This document shows, piece by piece, positions 1 through 5,858 of a stretch of 21,351 bases of DNA. The DNA lies in the NCBI GenBank assembly GCA_036675265.1, contig JAKFFJ010000059.1, positions 1-21,351 on the forward strand. Reading direction: 5' to 3'. This stretch comes from CAMPJU01 sp036675265. Its GTDB lineage: Bacteria; Pseudomonadota; Gammaproteobacteria; Xanthomonadales; Xanthomonadaceae. A program made the translations under genes and the position numbers. The notes under the pieces were generated by a model that was given only the letters and a program-made list of their open reading frames with translations, had not been told where the DNA came from and did no database searches. Every line of letters starts with the position of its first letter. Position 1 is the stretch's first letter.

Positions 1-176
1 TCGACGAAGGCCGCTTCCAGCGAGGGCTCGAGCCGGGTGATGCGGCCCTTGTAGATGTTGGACTTCTTCTGTTCCTTCGACGGCTGTTCGATGTCGATGT
101 CGTACAGGGTCTGGCCGTCGACGATCGCGACGCGCAGTTCTTCTGCCTGCGTCGCGTTGATGAGCATGCGTTTCAT
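1..176 (-). CDS. rne: Ribonuclease E, N-terminal fragment (runs off the window)
   Basis: This is the 5' end of the endoribonuclease that forms the core of the RNA degradosome and acts in mRNA decay and in rRNA and tRNA maturation. Only 58 codons are present; the gene continues past base 1. The translation opens MKRMLINATQ, the classic start of gammaproteobacterial RNase E. It continues through a YDIDIE segment to an IYKGRITRLEPSLEAAFV-type stretch, which begins the S1 RNA-binding domain at about residue 40. The ATG is fixed by an AGGA ribosome binding site (183-186 in window coordinates) seven bases upstream and by family conservation. It is divergent from rluC, a standard gammaproteobacterial arrangement. 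The catalytic DNase I-like region and the C-terminal scaffold lie outside the window, so integrity cannot be judged. Confidence 0.95.
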   Translation of the reverse strand, partial: MKRMLINATQAEELRVAIVDGQTLYDIDIEQPSKEQKKSNIYKGRITRLEPSLEAAFV

Positions 177-552
177 TGTTGCGTCCTCGCGCGCTCTACC
201 GCGCGACGACGCCGTGGCGTTCGCCTCTGGATGCTGCAAGCCACCGGTCGCGTCGCGCGCGCCCTGCGGCTTCGGTTTCCAGCGCTTCGACACCACGGCG
301 GGCCGCGGGAGCGCTTTGGTGTTGCAGGAATCGTTTCGGGGCCGGTGGCGATCGGGCTGGGCCCTCCTGCCGCCGGGTCATGTCCAGCGCGGTGGCATGC
401 AGCCACCGGGCGATGGCGGGGTCTGTCGACGAGCCGCTAACATGGCCGCTGGTTGCCCTTTCGGGGCGCGGACCGCGTGCTGCGCCTGGATTCGCGGGGG
501 CTTGGCTTTCGGCCGGACTCCCTGCGAAATCAAACCCTTATCTCGCGCGGCG
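177..552 (-). promoter_or_regulatory. Long untranslated leader of rne in the rne-rluC divergent spacer
   Basis: The 406-bp spacer between rne and rluC (177-582) holds no convincing gene. The open frames in it are short and have no recognisable protein. If transcription starts just downstream of the extended -10 at 553-561, the rne leader would be about 370 nt. That is close to the roughly 360 nt leader through which E. coli RNase E controls its own mRNA. Apart from the hairpin at 187-206, I see no specific named element. The extent is inferred. Confidence 0.35.
187..206 (-). promoter_or_regulatory. Stem-loop abutting the rne ribosome binding site
   Basis: A perfect 7-bp stem (TCGCGCG/CGCGCGA) with a six-base loop sits in the rne leader. 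Its 3' edge on the transcript runs into the AGGA Shine-Dalgarno at 183-186. Enterobacterial RNase E autoregulates its own mRNA through hairpins in a leader of about 360 nt, so a stem that could hide or expose the ribosome binding site is plausible here. The structure is read directly from the sequence; the regulatory role is inference. Confidence 0.4.
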
Positions 553-561
553 AGTGTATCA
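553..561 (-). promoter_or_regulatory. Candidate extended -10 promoter for rne
   Basis: On the minus strand the sequence reads TGATACACT. This is a TGn extension followed by TACACT, which matches four of six positions of the -10 consensus. No good -35 lies 16-18 bp upstream. The placement would give the long rne leader expected from enterobacterial homologues. It lies in the short region just upstream of rluC, so the two divergent promoters may overlap. Confidence 0.3.
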
Positions 562-582
562 GATCAATCCCCCCAGGACGCC

Positions 583-1548
583 ATGCCGACCCATTCAGAT
601 ACTCCCGCGCGTGCGGGCGCGGGCGCGCGGCTGGTCCGGGTCCCCGACGACCGTGCCGGCCAGCGGCTCGACAACTTCCTGCTGGGCCAGCTGAAGGGCG
701 CCCCGCGCTCGCTGGTCTACAAGCTGGTGCGCTCCGGGCAGGTCCGCGTGAATGGCGGACGGGCGAAGGCCGACCGCAAGCTGGAAGGGGGCGACGAGGT
801 CAGGATCCCGCCGCTCCGGCTGCCTGGACCGGGCGAGCGCGGAACCCCGGCCAAGGGCCTGCTGGACGCGATGGACGCCGCGATCGTCTTCGAGGACGAC
901 CGGCTGCTGGCGGTGGACAAGCCCTCGGGGGTCGCCAGCCACGGGGGCAGCGGGGTGTCGTTCGGGGTGATCGAGACCCTGCGGGCGCTGCGCCCGCACC
1001 AGTCGCTGGAGCTGGTCCACCGGCTGGACCGGGACACCTCGGGAGTGCTGGTCGTGGCGAAGAAACGCGCGGCCCTGTCCGAACTCCAGGCGCTGATGCG
1101 GGGGGAGGGTGGCATCGCGAAGCGCTACCTGGCGCTGCTGGCCGGCCGGATGCCCGACGGCACGCTGTCGGTCGACGTGCCCCTGCATGTCGGCCTGCGC
1201 CAGGGCGGCGAGCGCCACGTCCAGGTCGACGAGGCAGGCAAGCCGTCGCTCAGCCACTTCCGCGTGCTCGAGCGACGCGGCGGGCAGTCCTACTGCGAAG
1301 TCCGGATCGAAACCGGCCGCACGCACCAGATCCGCGCCCATGCGCGCCACATCGGCCATCCGGTGGCGGGCGACGACAAGTACGGGGATCCGGATGCCAA
1401 CAAGCGGCTGCGCGACCAGGCGGGGCTGCGGCGCCTGTTCCTGCACGCCACCTCGCTGGAGTTCGCGCTCGACGACGGGCGCTCGCCCTACCTGCTCACC
1501 GCGCCACTGGCGCCCGAGTTGTCGGCGGTGCTGGACCGCCTGCGCTAG
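583..1548 (+). CDS. rluC: 23S rRNA pseudouridine synthase, RluC type
   Basis: RluC-type enzymes isomerise uridines (955, 2504 and 2580 in E. coli numbering) in 23S rRNA. The 321-residue product has an N-terminal S4 RNA-binding domain (about residues 20-75, with the GQRLDNFL start and the VRVNGGRAK core). It is followed by the RluA-family catalytic domain. The catalytic aspartate is D149 in the HRLDRDTSG motif, and the RTHQIRAHARHIGHPV and GDDKYG motifs follow. Length matches E. coli RluC (319). The ATG at 583 has an AGGA five or six bases upstream. The reading frame stays open back to base 55, but that extension has no family similarity. RluC rather than RluA or RluD is supported by the S4 domain together with divergence from rne, the usual rluC context. 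The stop codon overlaps the convergent lipoprotein gene by four bases. Confidence 0.93.
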   Translation: MPTHSDTPARAGAGARLVRVPDDRAGQRLDNFLLGQLKGAPRSLVYKLVRSGQVRVNGGRAKADRKLEGGDEVRIPPLRLPGPGERGTPAKGLLDAMDAAIVFEDDRLLAVDKPSGVASHGGSGVSFGVIETLRALRPHQSLELVHRLDRDTSGVLVVAKKRAALSELQALMRGEGGIAKRYLALLAGRMPDGTLSVDVPLHVGLRQGGERHVQVDEAGKPSLSHFRVLERRGGQSYCEVRIETGRTHQIRAHARHIGHPVAGDDKYGDPDANKRLRDQAGLRRLFLHATSLEFALDDGRSPYLLTAPLAPELSAVLDRLR

Positions 1549-1994
1549 GACGTCGCGGGCGCGGGGGTGCCTGTTTCCGTACCGCCGTCGTCCAGGAAGT
1601 AACAGCCTTCCGGTTCCATCGGCGGCGCGTTGAAGGTCATCGGCACCAGGATCCGCTTTTCCACCGGCTGGCCGTTGCTGGTCGCGGGCCGGAAGCGCCA
1701 GTTGCGCACGGCTTCCAGTGCGGCCGCGTCGAAGGCCGGCTGGCCGCTGCTTTCGCGGGTCTCAACGCCGGTCACCGAGCCGTCGGTGCCGATCGTCAGC
1801 CACAGCACGACCTTGCCGCCGATGCCGTCGCAGGCCAGCGCCATCGGATATTCGGGCGGAGGCGTGTCCACCGCCTTGACCTCGGTCGCCGGGATCGACT
1901 GCGGTGCCGGCGGCGCGTCGCAGGCGGCAAGCAGGGCGGCCGCGCCGAGCGCGACGAGGAGCGTCTTCGCGGGTGTCCAAAAACGGATGCGCAT
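1545..1994 (-). CDS. Small lipoprotein with a TonB C-terminal domain
   Basis: The product has 149 residues. Residues 1-25 form a lipoprotein signal ending in a lipobox (LAAC, lipidated Cys25). Residues about 45-125 form a TonB C-terminal (energy-transducer) domain: PPPEYP, a GKVVLWLTIGTDGSV strand, a DAAALEAVRNWRF helix-strand and a PV...VPMTF end. The Pro-rich membrane-spanning N-terminus of true TonB is absent, so it cannot simply be an ExbBD-coupled TonB. A role anchored in the periplasm or outer membrane is inferred. I chose the ATG at 1994; a TTG at 2012 would overlap the phhB stop by a few bases but adds nothing recognisable before the signal peptide. It lies directly behind phhB, 14 bp from its stop, and is probably co-transcribed. 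The stop codon overlaps that of rluC. Confidence 0.82.
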   Translation of the reverse strand: MRIRFWTPAKTLLVALGAAALLAACDAPPAPQSIPATEVKAVDTPPPEYPMALACDGIGGKVVLWLTIGTDGSVTGVETRESSGQPAFDAAALEAVRNWRFRPATSNGQPVEKRILVPMTFNAPPMEPEGCYFLDDGGTETGTPAPATS

Positions 1995-2008
1995 GTCAGT
2001 CCACCAGG

Positions 2009-2350
2009 TCAATCCACGAGGGCGGCGGCCTTCGCCGCGCAGATGAAGTCGTTCTCGCTGAGGCCGCCCACGTCATGCGTGGAGAAGCGCACCACGCAGC
2101 GGTCGTAATGGACGCCGAGGTCCGGGTGGTGGTCCTCGCGGTGCGCGACGAACGCGAGGGCGTTCACGAACGCCATCGTCCGATGGTAGTCGTCGAAGGT
2201 GAAGGTCCTGCACAGGGCGTGCCCGTTCTCCGACAGTTCCCAGCCGGGGAGTTCGGGCAGCAATTCGCGGATGCGCGCTTCCGACAGCTTGTGCTCGCTG
2301 CCGCGGCGCGGGATGCAGTGGGCCTGGACGAGGGGGACGAGATCGGACAC
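2009..2350 (-). CDS. phhB: 4a-hydroxytetrahydrobiopterin dehydratase (pterin-4a-carbinolamine dehydratase)
   Basis: This enzyme dehydrates 4a-hydroxytetrahydrobiopterin and so recycles the pterin cofactor used by phenylalanine hydroxylase. The 113-residue product carries the family signature: EDHHPD with H74 and H75, a YDRCVVRF strand, then H92 in STHDVGGLSENDF. These are the three histidines of the active site. Start is a GTG at 2350 preceded by a GGGAG-type ribosome binding site; the translation begins MSDLVPLVQAHC, as in proteobacterial homologues. No phenylalanine hydroxylase gene is adjacent, so a physiological partner is not shown by the context. The gene is followed at once by the TonB-domain lipoprotein gene. 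Confidence 0.93.
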   Translation of the reverse strand: MSDLVPLVQAHCIPRRGSEHKLSEARIRELLPELPGWELSENGHALCRTFTFDDYHRTMAFVNALAFVAHREDHHPDLGVHYDRCVVRFSTHDVGGLSENDFICAAKAAALVD

Positions 2351-2449
2351 GGCGGGCTCCCGGGCTCGGCGATGACGGTCGGGTGAACCAAACCCTCTCG
2401 CCGGTGGTCAGATGGTGCGCGCGCGGCGGGCCGGCCGCACGCGTCCCGC

Positions 2450-2455
2450 TAGAAT
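2450..2455 (+). promoter_or_regulatory. Candidate -10 element of the nfuA promoter
   Basis: TAGAAT matches five of six -10 consensus positions and lies 25 bp before the nfuA ATG. No recognisable -35 lies 16-18 bp upstream; that stretch is GC-rich. A start about seven bases downstream would give a leader of roughly 19 nt. Confidence 0.4.
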
Positions 2456-2480
2456 AGCCGCAGCCAGGCCACGCACGCCC

Positions 2481-3074
2481 ATGATCCAGATTTCCGAGAC
2501 CGCGCAGTCCCATTTCCGCAGGCTCATCGACCGCGAGTCGGTGCCGGGCCTGGGCGTCAGGCTGTCCGCGATGCATCCGGGCACGGCGAAGGCCGACGTG
2601 CGCCTGGAGTTCGCCGAACCCACCGAGCTGCAGGGCGACGAGTGGGCGATCGACTGTGAAGGCTTCACGCTGTGGCTCGATGCCGCGAGCGTCCAGTTCC
2701 TGGATGGCGCGGAGATCGACTACGCGCAGCTGCCCACGGGCGGCCAGTTGCAGATCCGCGCGCCGAAGATCAAGGGGGTGGTGCCGGGCGGCGACGCGTC
2801 GCTGGTCGAGCGCGTGCGCTGGCTGGTCGAGCACGAGATCAACCCGCAGCTCGCGCAGCATGGCGGGCATGTCGCGGTGCAGGAGGTGACTGCGGAAGGC
2901 GTGGTCGTGCTGCGCTTCGGCGGTGGCTGCCATGGCTGCGGGATGGCGGACGTCACCCTCAAGCAGGGCATCGAGAAGACCCTGCTGGAGAAGGTGCCGG
3001 GCGTGACCGCCGTGCGCGATGCCACCGACCACGCGACCGGCGACGCACCCTACATCCCGCGCGACGCGGCCTGA
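2481..3074 (+). CDS. nfuA: Fe-S biogenesis protein NfuA
   Basis: NfuA is a carrier that delivers [4Fe-4S] clusters to apo-enzymes and supports cluster repair under oxidative stress. The product is 197 residues (E. coli NfuA has 191). The N-terminal half (about 1-100: MIQISETAQSHFRRLI, GTAKADVRLEF) is the degenerate A-type scaffold domain without the cluster cysteines. The C-terminal half (about 105-190) is the NifU-like domain with the cluster-binding CHGC motif (C150, C153), followed by ADVTLKQGIEKTLLEKVPGV. The ATG at 2481 is set by homology; the frame is open 69 bases further up but without family residues. The Shine-Dalgarno is weak. The next gene begins 15 bp after the stop and is likely in the same transcript. 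Confidence 0.95.
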   Translation: MIQISETAQSHFRRLIDRESVPGLGVRLSAMHPGTAKADVRLEFAEPTELQGDEWAIDCEGFTLWLDAASVQFLDGAEIDYAQLPTGGQLQIRAPKIKGVVPGGDASLVERVRWLVEHEINPQLAQHGGHVAVQEVTAEGVVVLRFGGGCHGCGMADVTLKQGIEKTLLEKVPGVTAVRDATDHATGDAPYIPRDAA

Positions 3075-3089
3075 CCCGACCCGGCACGA

Positions 3090-4826
3090 GTGTTCTCGGC
3101 CGCCGACCTCCTCGAAGCCCTGCGCCGCCGGCGCACCCTCAAGTCGATCCGGCCCGAGGCGCCCGGCGGGCTTCCGCCAGGCTGGGAGCGCTGGCTCGAA
3201 TCGATGCCCGCGCGCGCCGGTGCGGTGAGGGGCGCGCCGCCGTCCGCCTACCTGGACCTGTTGCTGCGACGGCCGTTGCGCACGCCGCCGCCTCGGGCGG
3301 CAGCGCTCACGCGCTGGCAGGCCTTCGTTGCGTTGTGGCGCCAGGGATGGCATCCCGTCGGGCGCGAGGATCGCGGCCTGCGCATCTTCGCGTCGGCCAG
3401 CAGCATTGCCTTGCACGTGTGCCTGGCGGTGCTGCTGGCGTGGCTGATGTACCTGCATTTCCTGATGCTGATGGCGCCGGCGCCGGCGCCGACGGGCGAG
3501 GCCCATGTCGTGCAGGTCGAGTACATCGGGACCGGCATCCCCGAGGACGTAGGCGGCGGGGCGCTGCCGCCGGTCCCCGAAGCGGCGGATGCACCGGCGC
3601 GGGCGGCGTCTTCGGCGCCGGCGATGTCGTCGGCCCAGCCGGAAGCGCTGCCGGCACCCGCGTTGCCCGACCTCCCGGTCGAGGTCGCCGCGCCCTCGGT
3701 GGCCGCCACGGCGCCGCCGTTGCCGCAGCGTGAGATCCCGGCGCCCGCGTTGCCGGACACCGCGCAACCGCTGCAGGTCACGGAGGTCGAGCAGCCGGAC
3801 ATCGACTTCGTGCTGCCGCCGACCACCACGCAGGTCGAGCCGGTGCGCCGACCCGAGCTCGCCGTGCCGACACGCGACGTGCCTGCGCCCGAAGTCGTGG
3901 ACGCCGTGGAGGCCGAACTGCCGTCGCGGTTGCCTTCGGTCGCGGTGGACGTCCCGGATGCGCCGCGCCCCGTGCTGGGGTTGCCACAACGCGATATCCC
4001 GACGCCCGAAGCGGCCGAGGTCGCGCACCTGCCGGAACGCACCGTGTCCGCGCCTGCCGTGGTCGCGCCCGCGACGCCGTCGCGCGTGCCGGGCGTGGAG
4101 ATCGCGACGATTCCCATGCCCGCGGGGAACGCCGACGCGCCGGCCGGCGAACGTGCCGCGGCGGAGGCCGGCGCCGAACGGGCGGCGGGCCAGCAGGATG
4201 CCGGCGAACAGGACGCTGGCCGGCAGGTGGCGGGGGCCGAAGCGGAACCGGGCGCCGCCGACGCCGCCGCCGGTGCGCAATCTCCCGCGACGGTGGCAGG
4301 CGCGGGCAGGGACGCCGCGGCGCCGGGCGGCTGGCCTTCGCCGGCCCGCGGCGACGACTGGGACGACGCCTTGACCAATCGTCCCGGCGGCCAGGCCGGC
4401 GAGGGTGGCGTGTTCGATGCGACCGGTCGCCCGGTCCTGGCCGGAACCGGCGGCAATGGCCCGCCTGGTGGCGCGCCGCCGGGGTCAGAGGCGCGGGAGG
4501 CGATCGACCTGGCCAGGGGAGGCACCTGGCTGCGCCGGCCACCCTATGACTACGAACCGACGCGCTTCGACCGTTTCTGGATCCCGACCGGCAGCCTGCT
4601 GGAGGAATGGGTGCGGCGCGGAATCAAGCAGATGTCGATCCCGATTCCCGGGACGTCGAAGGAAATCGTCTGCGTCGTCTCGATCCTGCAGCTCGGCGGC
4701 GGCTGCATGCTCGGCGATCCGAACATCAACGACCAGCCGTCGAGCGGGCGTGCCGCGCCCGACGTGCCGTTCAAGCCCGAATTGCAGGAAGACCAGGACA
4801 GCCTGGCGCGACCGCCGGGCGGCTGA
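3090..4826 (+). CDS. TonB-shaped 'transmembrane repetitive' protein, function unknown
   Basis: This is a 578-residue protein of unknown function. Xanthomonad genomes carry proteins of this kind under labels such as 'transmembrane repetitive protein' (recalled, not searched). It has an Arg-rich cytoplasmic N-terminus of about 100 residues and one membrane span at about 104-129. A Pro/Ala/Val-rich region follows (about 130-345) with degenerate repeats of a LPQR(E/D)IP-P or VPTRDVPAPE type near residues 211, 259, 298 and 314. Next is an Ala/Gly/Gln-rich low-complexity stretch (about 345-470). It ends in a more ordered domain (about 480-560, rich in Trp/Phe/Tyr) with two cysteines 11 residues apart that could form a disulfide. 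The order cytosolic tail, single span, proline-rich linker, folded periplasmic domain is the plan of TonB/TolA proteins. The GTG start at 3090 is 15 bp behind nfuA. It converges on the cytochrome genes with three bases between the stops. Confidence 0.8.
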   Translation: MFSAADLLEALRRRRTLKSIRPEAPGGLPPGWERWLESMPARAGAVRGAPPSAYLDLLLRRPLRTPPPRAAALTRWQAFVALWRQGWHPVGREDRGLRIFASASSIALHVCLAVLLAWLMYLHFLMLMAPAPAPTGEAHVVQVEYIGTGIPEDVGGGALPPVPEAADAPARAASSAPAMSSAQPEALPAPALPDLPVEVAAPSVAATAPPLPQREIPAPALPDTAQPLQVTEVEQPDIDFVLPPTTTQVEPVRRPELAVPTRDVPAPEVVDAVEAELPSRLPSVAVDVPDAPRPVLGLPQRDIPTPEAAEVAHLPERTVSAPAVVAPATPSRVPGVEIATIPMPAGNADAPAGERAAAEAGAERAAGQQDAGEQDAGRQVAGAEAEPGAADAAAGAQSPATVAGAGRDAAAPGGWPSPARGDDWDDALTNRPGGQAGEGGVFDATGRPVLAGTGGNGPPGGAPPGSEAREAIDLARGGTWLRRPPYDYEPTRFDRFWIPTGSLLEEWVRRGIKQMSIPIPGTSKEIVCVVSILQLGGGCMLGDPNINDQPSSGRAAPDVPFKPELQEDQDSLARPPGG

Positions 4827-4829
4827 TGC

Positions 4830-5288
4830 TCAGTCGGCGTCGTGGACGCCGGCGAGGTTGGTCAGCTCGGTCGGGCGCGAGCCGAAGTACGCCGCGAGGT
4901 CGGCGATCTGCTGGTCGCTGAGCGCGCTGGCCTGGCTGGACATCAACGCGTTCTCGCGGTCGCCATTGCGGTAGCCCTGCAATGCGTGCGCCAGGTAGTC
5001 GGCGTACTGCCCCCCCAGCTTCGGATAGCTCGGATCGATCGGCGCGTTGCCGTCGACGCCATGGCAGTCGATGCACGACTGGCCGGTGGCGGCGCCCTTG
5101 GTGGTGGCGAGTTGTTCACCCGCGGCGATGCGGCCTTCAGGCAGCCCGGCCGACGAAGACTGCTGTTCGGCGTGGGCGTCGGCTTCGCCTGCGGCGGCAT
5201 CGTGGTCGGGCTCGGGACCGCAGGCGGACAGGCCCGCGGCGAGCACGCAGGCGAGGGCGAGGCGGAGGGGGCGGGTGCGGTCGGTCAT
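4830..5288 (-). CDS. Monoheme c-type cytochrome lipoprotein (cytochrome c4-domain type)
   Basis: This is a 152-residue periplasmic electron carrier. Residues 1-23 are a lipoprotein signal with lipobox LSAC (lipidated Cys23). A charged, Ala/Asp/Glu-rich linker (24-48) leads to one class I cytochrome c domain. Heme attaches at C72 and C75 with H76 as proximal ligand (CIDCHG), and M116 is the likely distal ligand. The segment GNAPIDPSYPKLGGQYADYL and the ending LSDQQIADLAAYF closely resemble one half of diheme cytochrome c4. It is the second gene of a two-cytochrome operon, 11 bp after the upstream one. Likely partners are a terminal oxidase or the bc1 complex, but no such gene is in the window. 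Confidence 0.9.
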   Translation of the reverse strand: MTDRTRPLRLALACVLAAGLSACGPEPDHDAAAGEADAHAEQQSSSAGLPEGRIAAGEQLATTKGAATGQSCIDCHGVDGNAPIDPSYPKLGGQYADYLAHALQGYRNGDRENALMSSQASALSDQQIADLAAYFGSRPTELTNLAGVHDAD

Positions 5289-5299
5289 GTTGCGTCGGC

Positions 5300-5695
5300 T
5301 CACGGCTGCAGGCTGGATAGGAACGCGGCGATGTCGGCGATGTCGGCTTCCGAGAAGCTCTCCGCCTGCGCCTGCATGGTCGGATGCGCGCGCTCGCCGT
5401 TCCGGTAGGCCGTCAGCGCGTTGACCAGGTACACCTCCGACTGGCCGCCGATCATCGGCACGCGATAGCTGGGGTATGCGTTCTCGTAGCCGGGCACGCC
5501 ATGGCAACCCTGGCAGGTGTAGGTCAGTTCGCGGCCCCGCTCGGCATCGCCGGCGGCCGAAGCAGGTGCCTGTTCAGCGGCGGCCGACGATACTGCCGCC
5601 TCCGTGTTGGTGTCCGGCGTCGCCGGATCCTGGGCAAGAGCCACCATCGTGGCCGTGGCGAGGGCGAGGCAGGCGGCGATCGGCAACGGTCGCAT
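5300..5695 (-). CDS. Secreted monoheme c-type cytochrome (cytochrome c4/c553 type)
   Basis: This is a 131-residue soluble periplasmic cytochrome. It has a Sec signal peptide (residues 1-21, probable cleavage after ALA) and a flexible Ala/Glu/Thr linker (22-48). One heme domain follows with C61, C64 and H65 (CQGCHG); M107 is the probable distal ligand. Motifs such as MIGGQSEVYL, AYRNGER and ADIADIAAFL match the cytochrome c4 domain fold. The chosen ATG at 5695 begins the signal peptide; the frame extends upstream without similarity. It is the first gene of the operon, with a TATACT box at 5731-5736. The two genes look like the two halves of a c4 cytochrome carried on separate polypeptides. Confidence 0.88.
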   Translation of the reverse strand: MRPLPIAACLALATATMVALAQDPATPDTNTEAAVSSAAAEQAPASAAGDAERGRELTYTCQGCHGVPGYENAYPSYRVPMIGGQSEVYLVNALTAYRNGERAHPTMQAQAESFSEADIADIAAFLSSLQP

Positions 5696-5730
5696 CAGTC
5701 GGTTTTCCGCAATCAGGAAGCAATCGCAAC

Positions 5731-5736
5731 AGTATA
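5731..5736 (-). promoter_or_regulatory. Candidate -10 element of the cytochrome operon
   Basis: TATACT on the minus strand matches five of six -10 positions. It lies 35 bp before the ATG of the first cytochrome gene, giving a leader of about 29 nt. No convincing -35 is visible at the right distance. Confidence 0.4.
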
Positions 5737-5796
5737 GCCGGCGGCGCCAACGCTGGATGGCGAGAGTCACCATGACCTCTGGCAATGGCCGTTTCC

Positions 5797-5837
5797 GGGG
5801 TGGGTGATATACCTAGCTACAACACCAGAACCACCCC
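5797..5837 (+). promoter_or_regulatory. Inverted repeat flanking a TATACC box ahead of the RND operon
   Basis: GGGGTGG (5797-5803) and CCACCCC (5831-5837) are perfect 7-bp inverted repeats around a 27-bp AT-richer segment that contains TATACC (5808-5813). This is the only -10-like sequence I can find upstream of the efflux operon. It could be an operator or a leader stem-loop. There is no regulator gene beside the operon. The evidence is weak. Confidence 0.25.
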
Positions 5838-5858
5838 ATTTTCCGGACTCCCACGACG

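Noticed and set aside
55..582. Upstream extension of the rluC frame by 176 codons
   Set aside because: It covers the antisense of rne and the spacer, has no family similarity, and a good ribosome binding site lies before the ATG at 583.
453..2108. A 551-codon plus-strand frame overlapping rluC
   Set aside because: It is offset from the rluC frame, which has catalytic motifs, and is made of Arg/Ala/Gly/Pro with no domain.
3720..4060. Tandem DNA repeat or CRISPR-like array in the repetitive protein gene
   Set aside because: The repeats are degenerate at the DNA level, unevenly spaced (48, 39 and about 16 codons) and in frame. They are protein repeats, not an array.
2073..4280. A 735-codon minus-strand open frame opposite nfuA and the repetitive protein
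   Set aside because: It contains Arg/Gly/His repeats created by the complementary strand of Pro/Ala-rich codons. The opposite strand carries nfuA and an ordered membrane protein.
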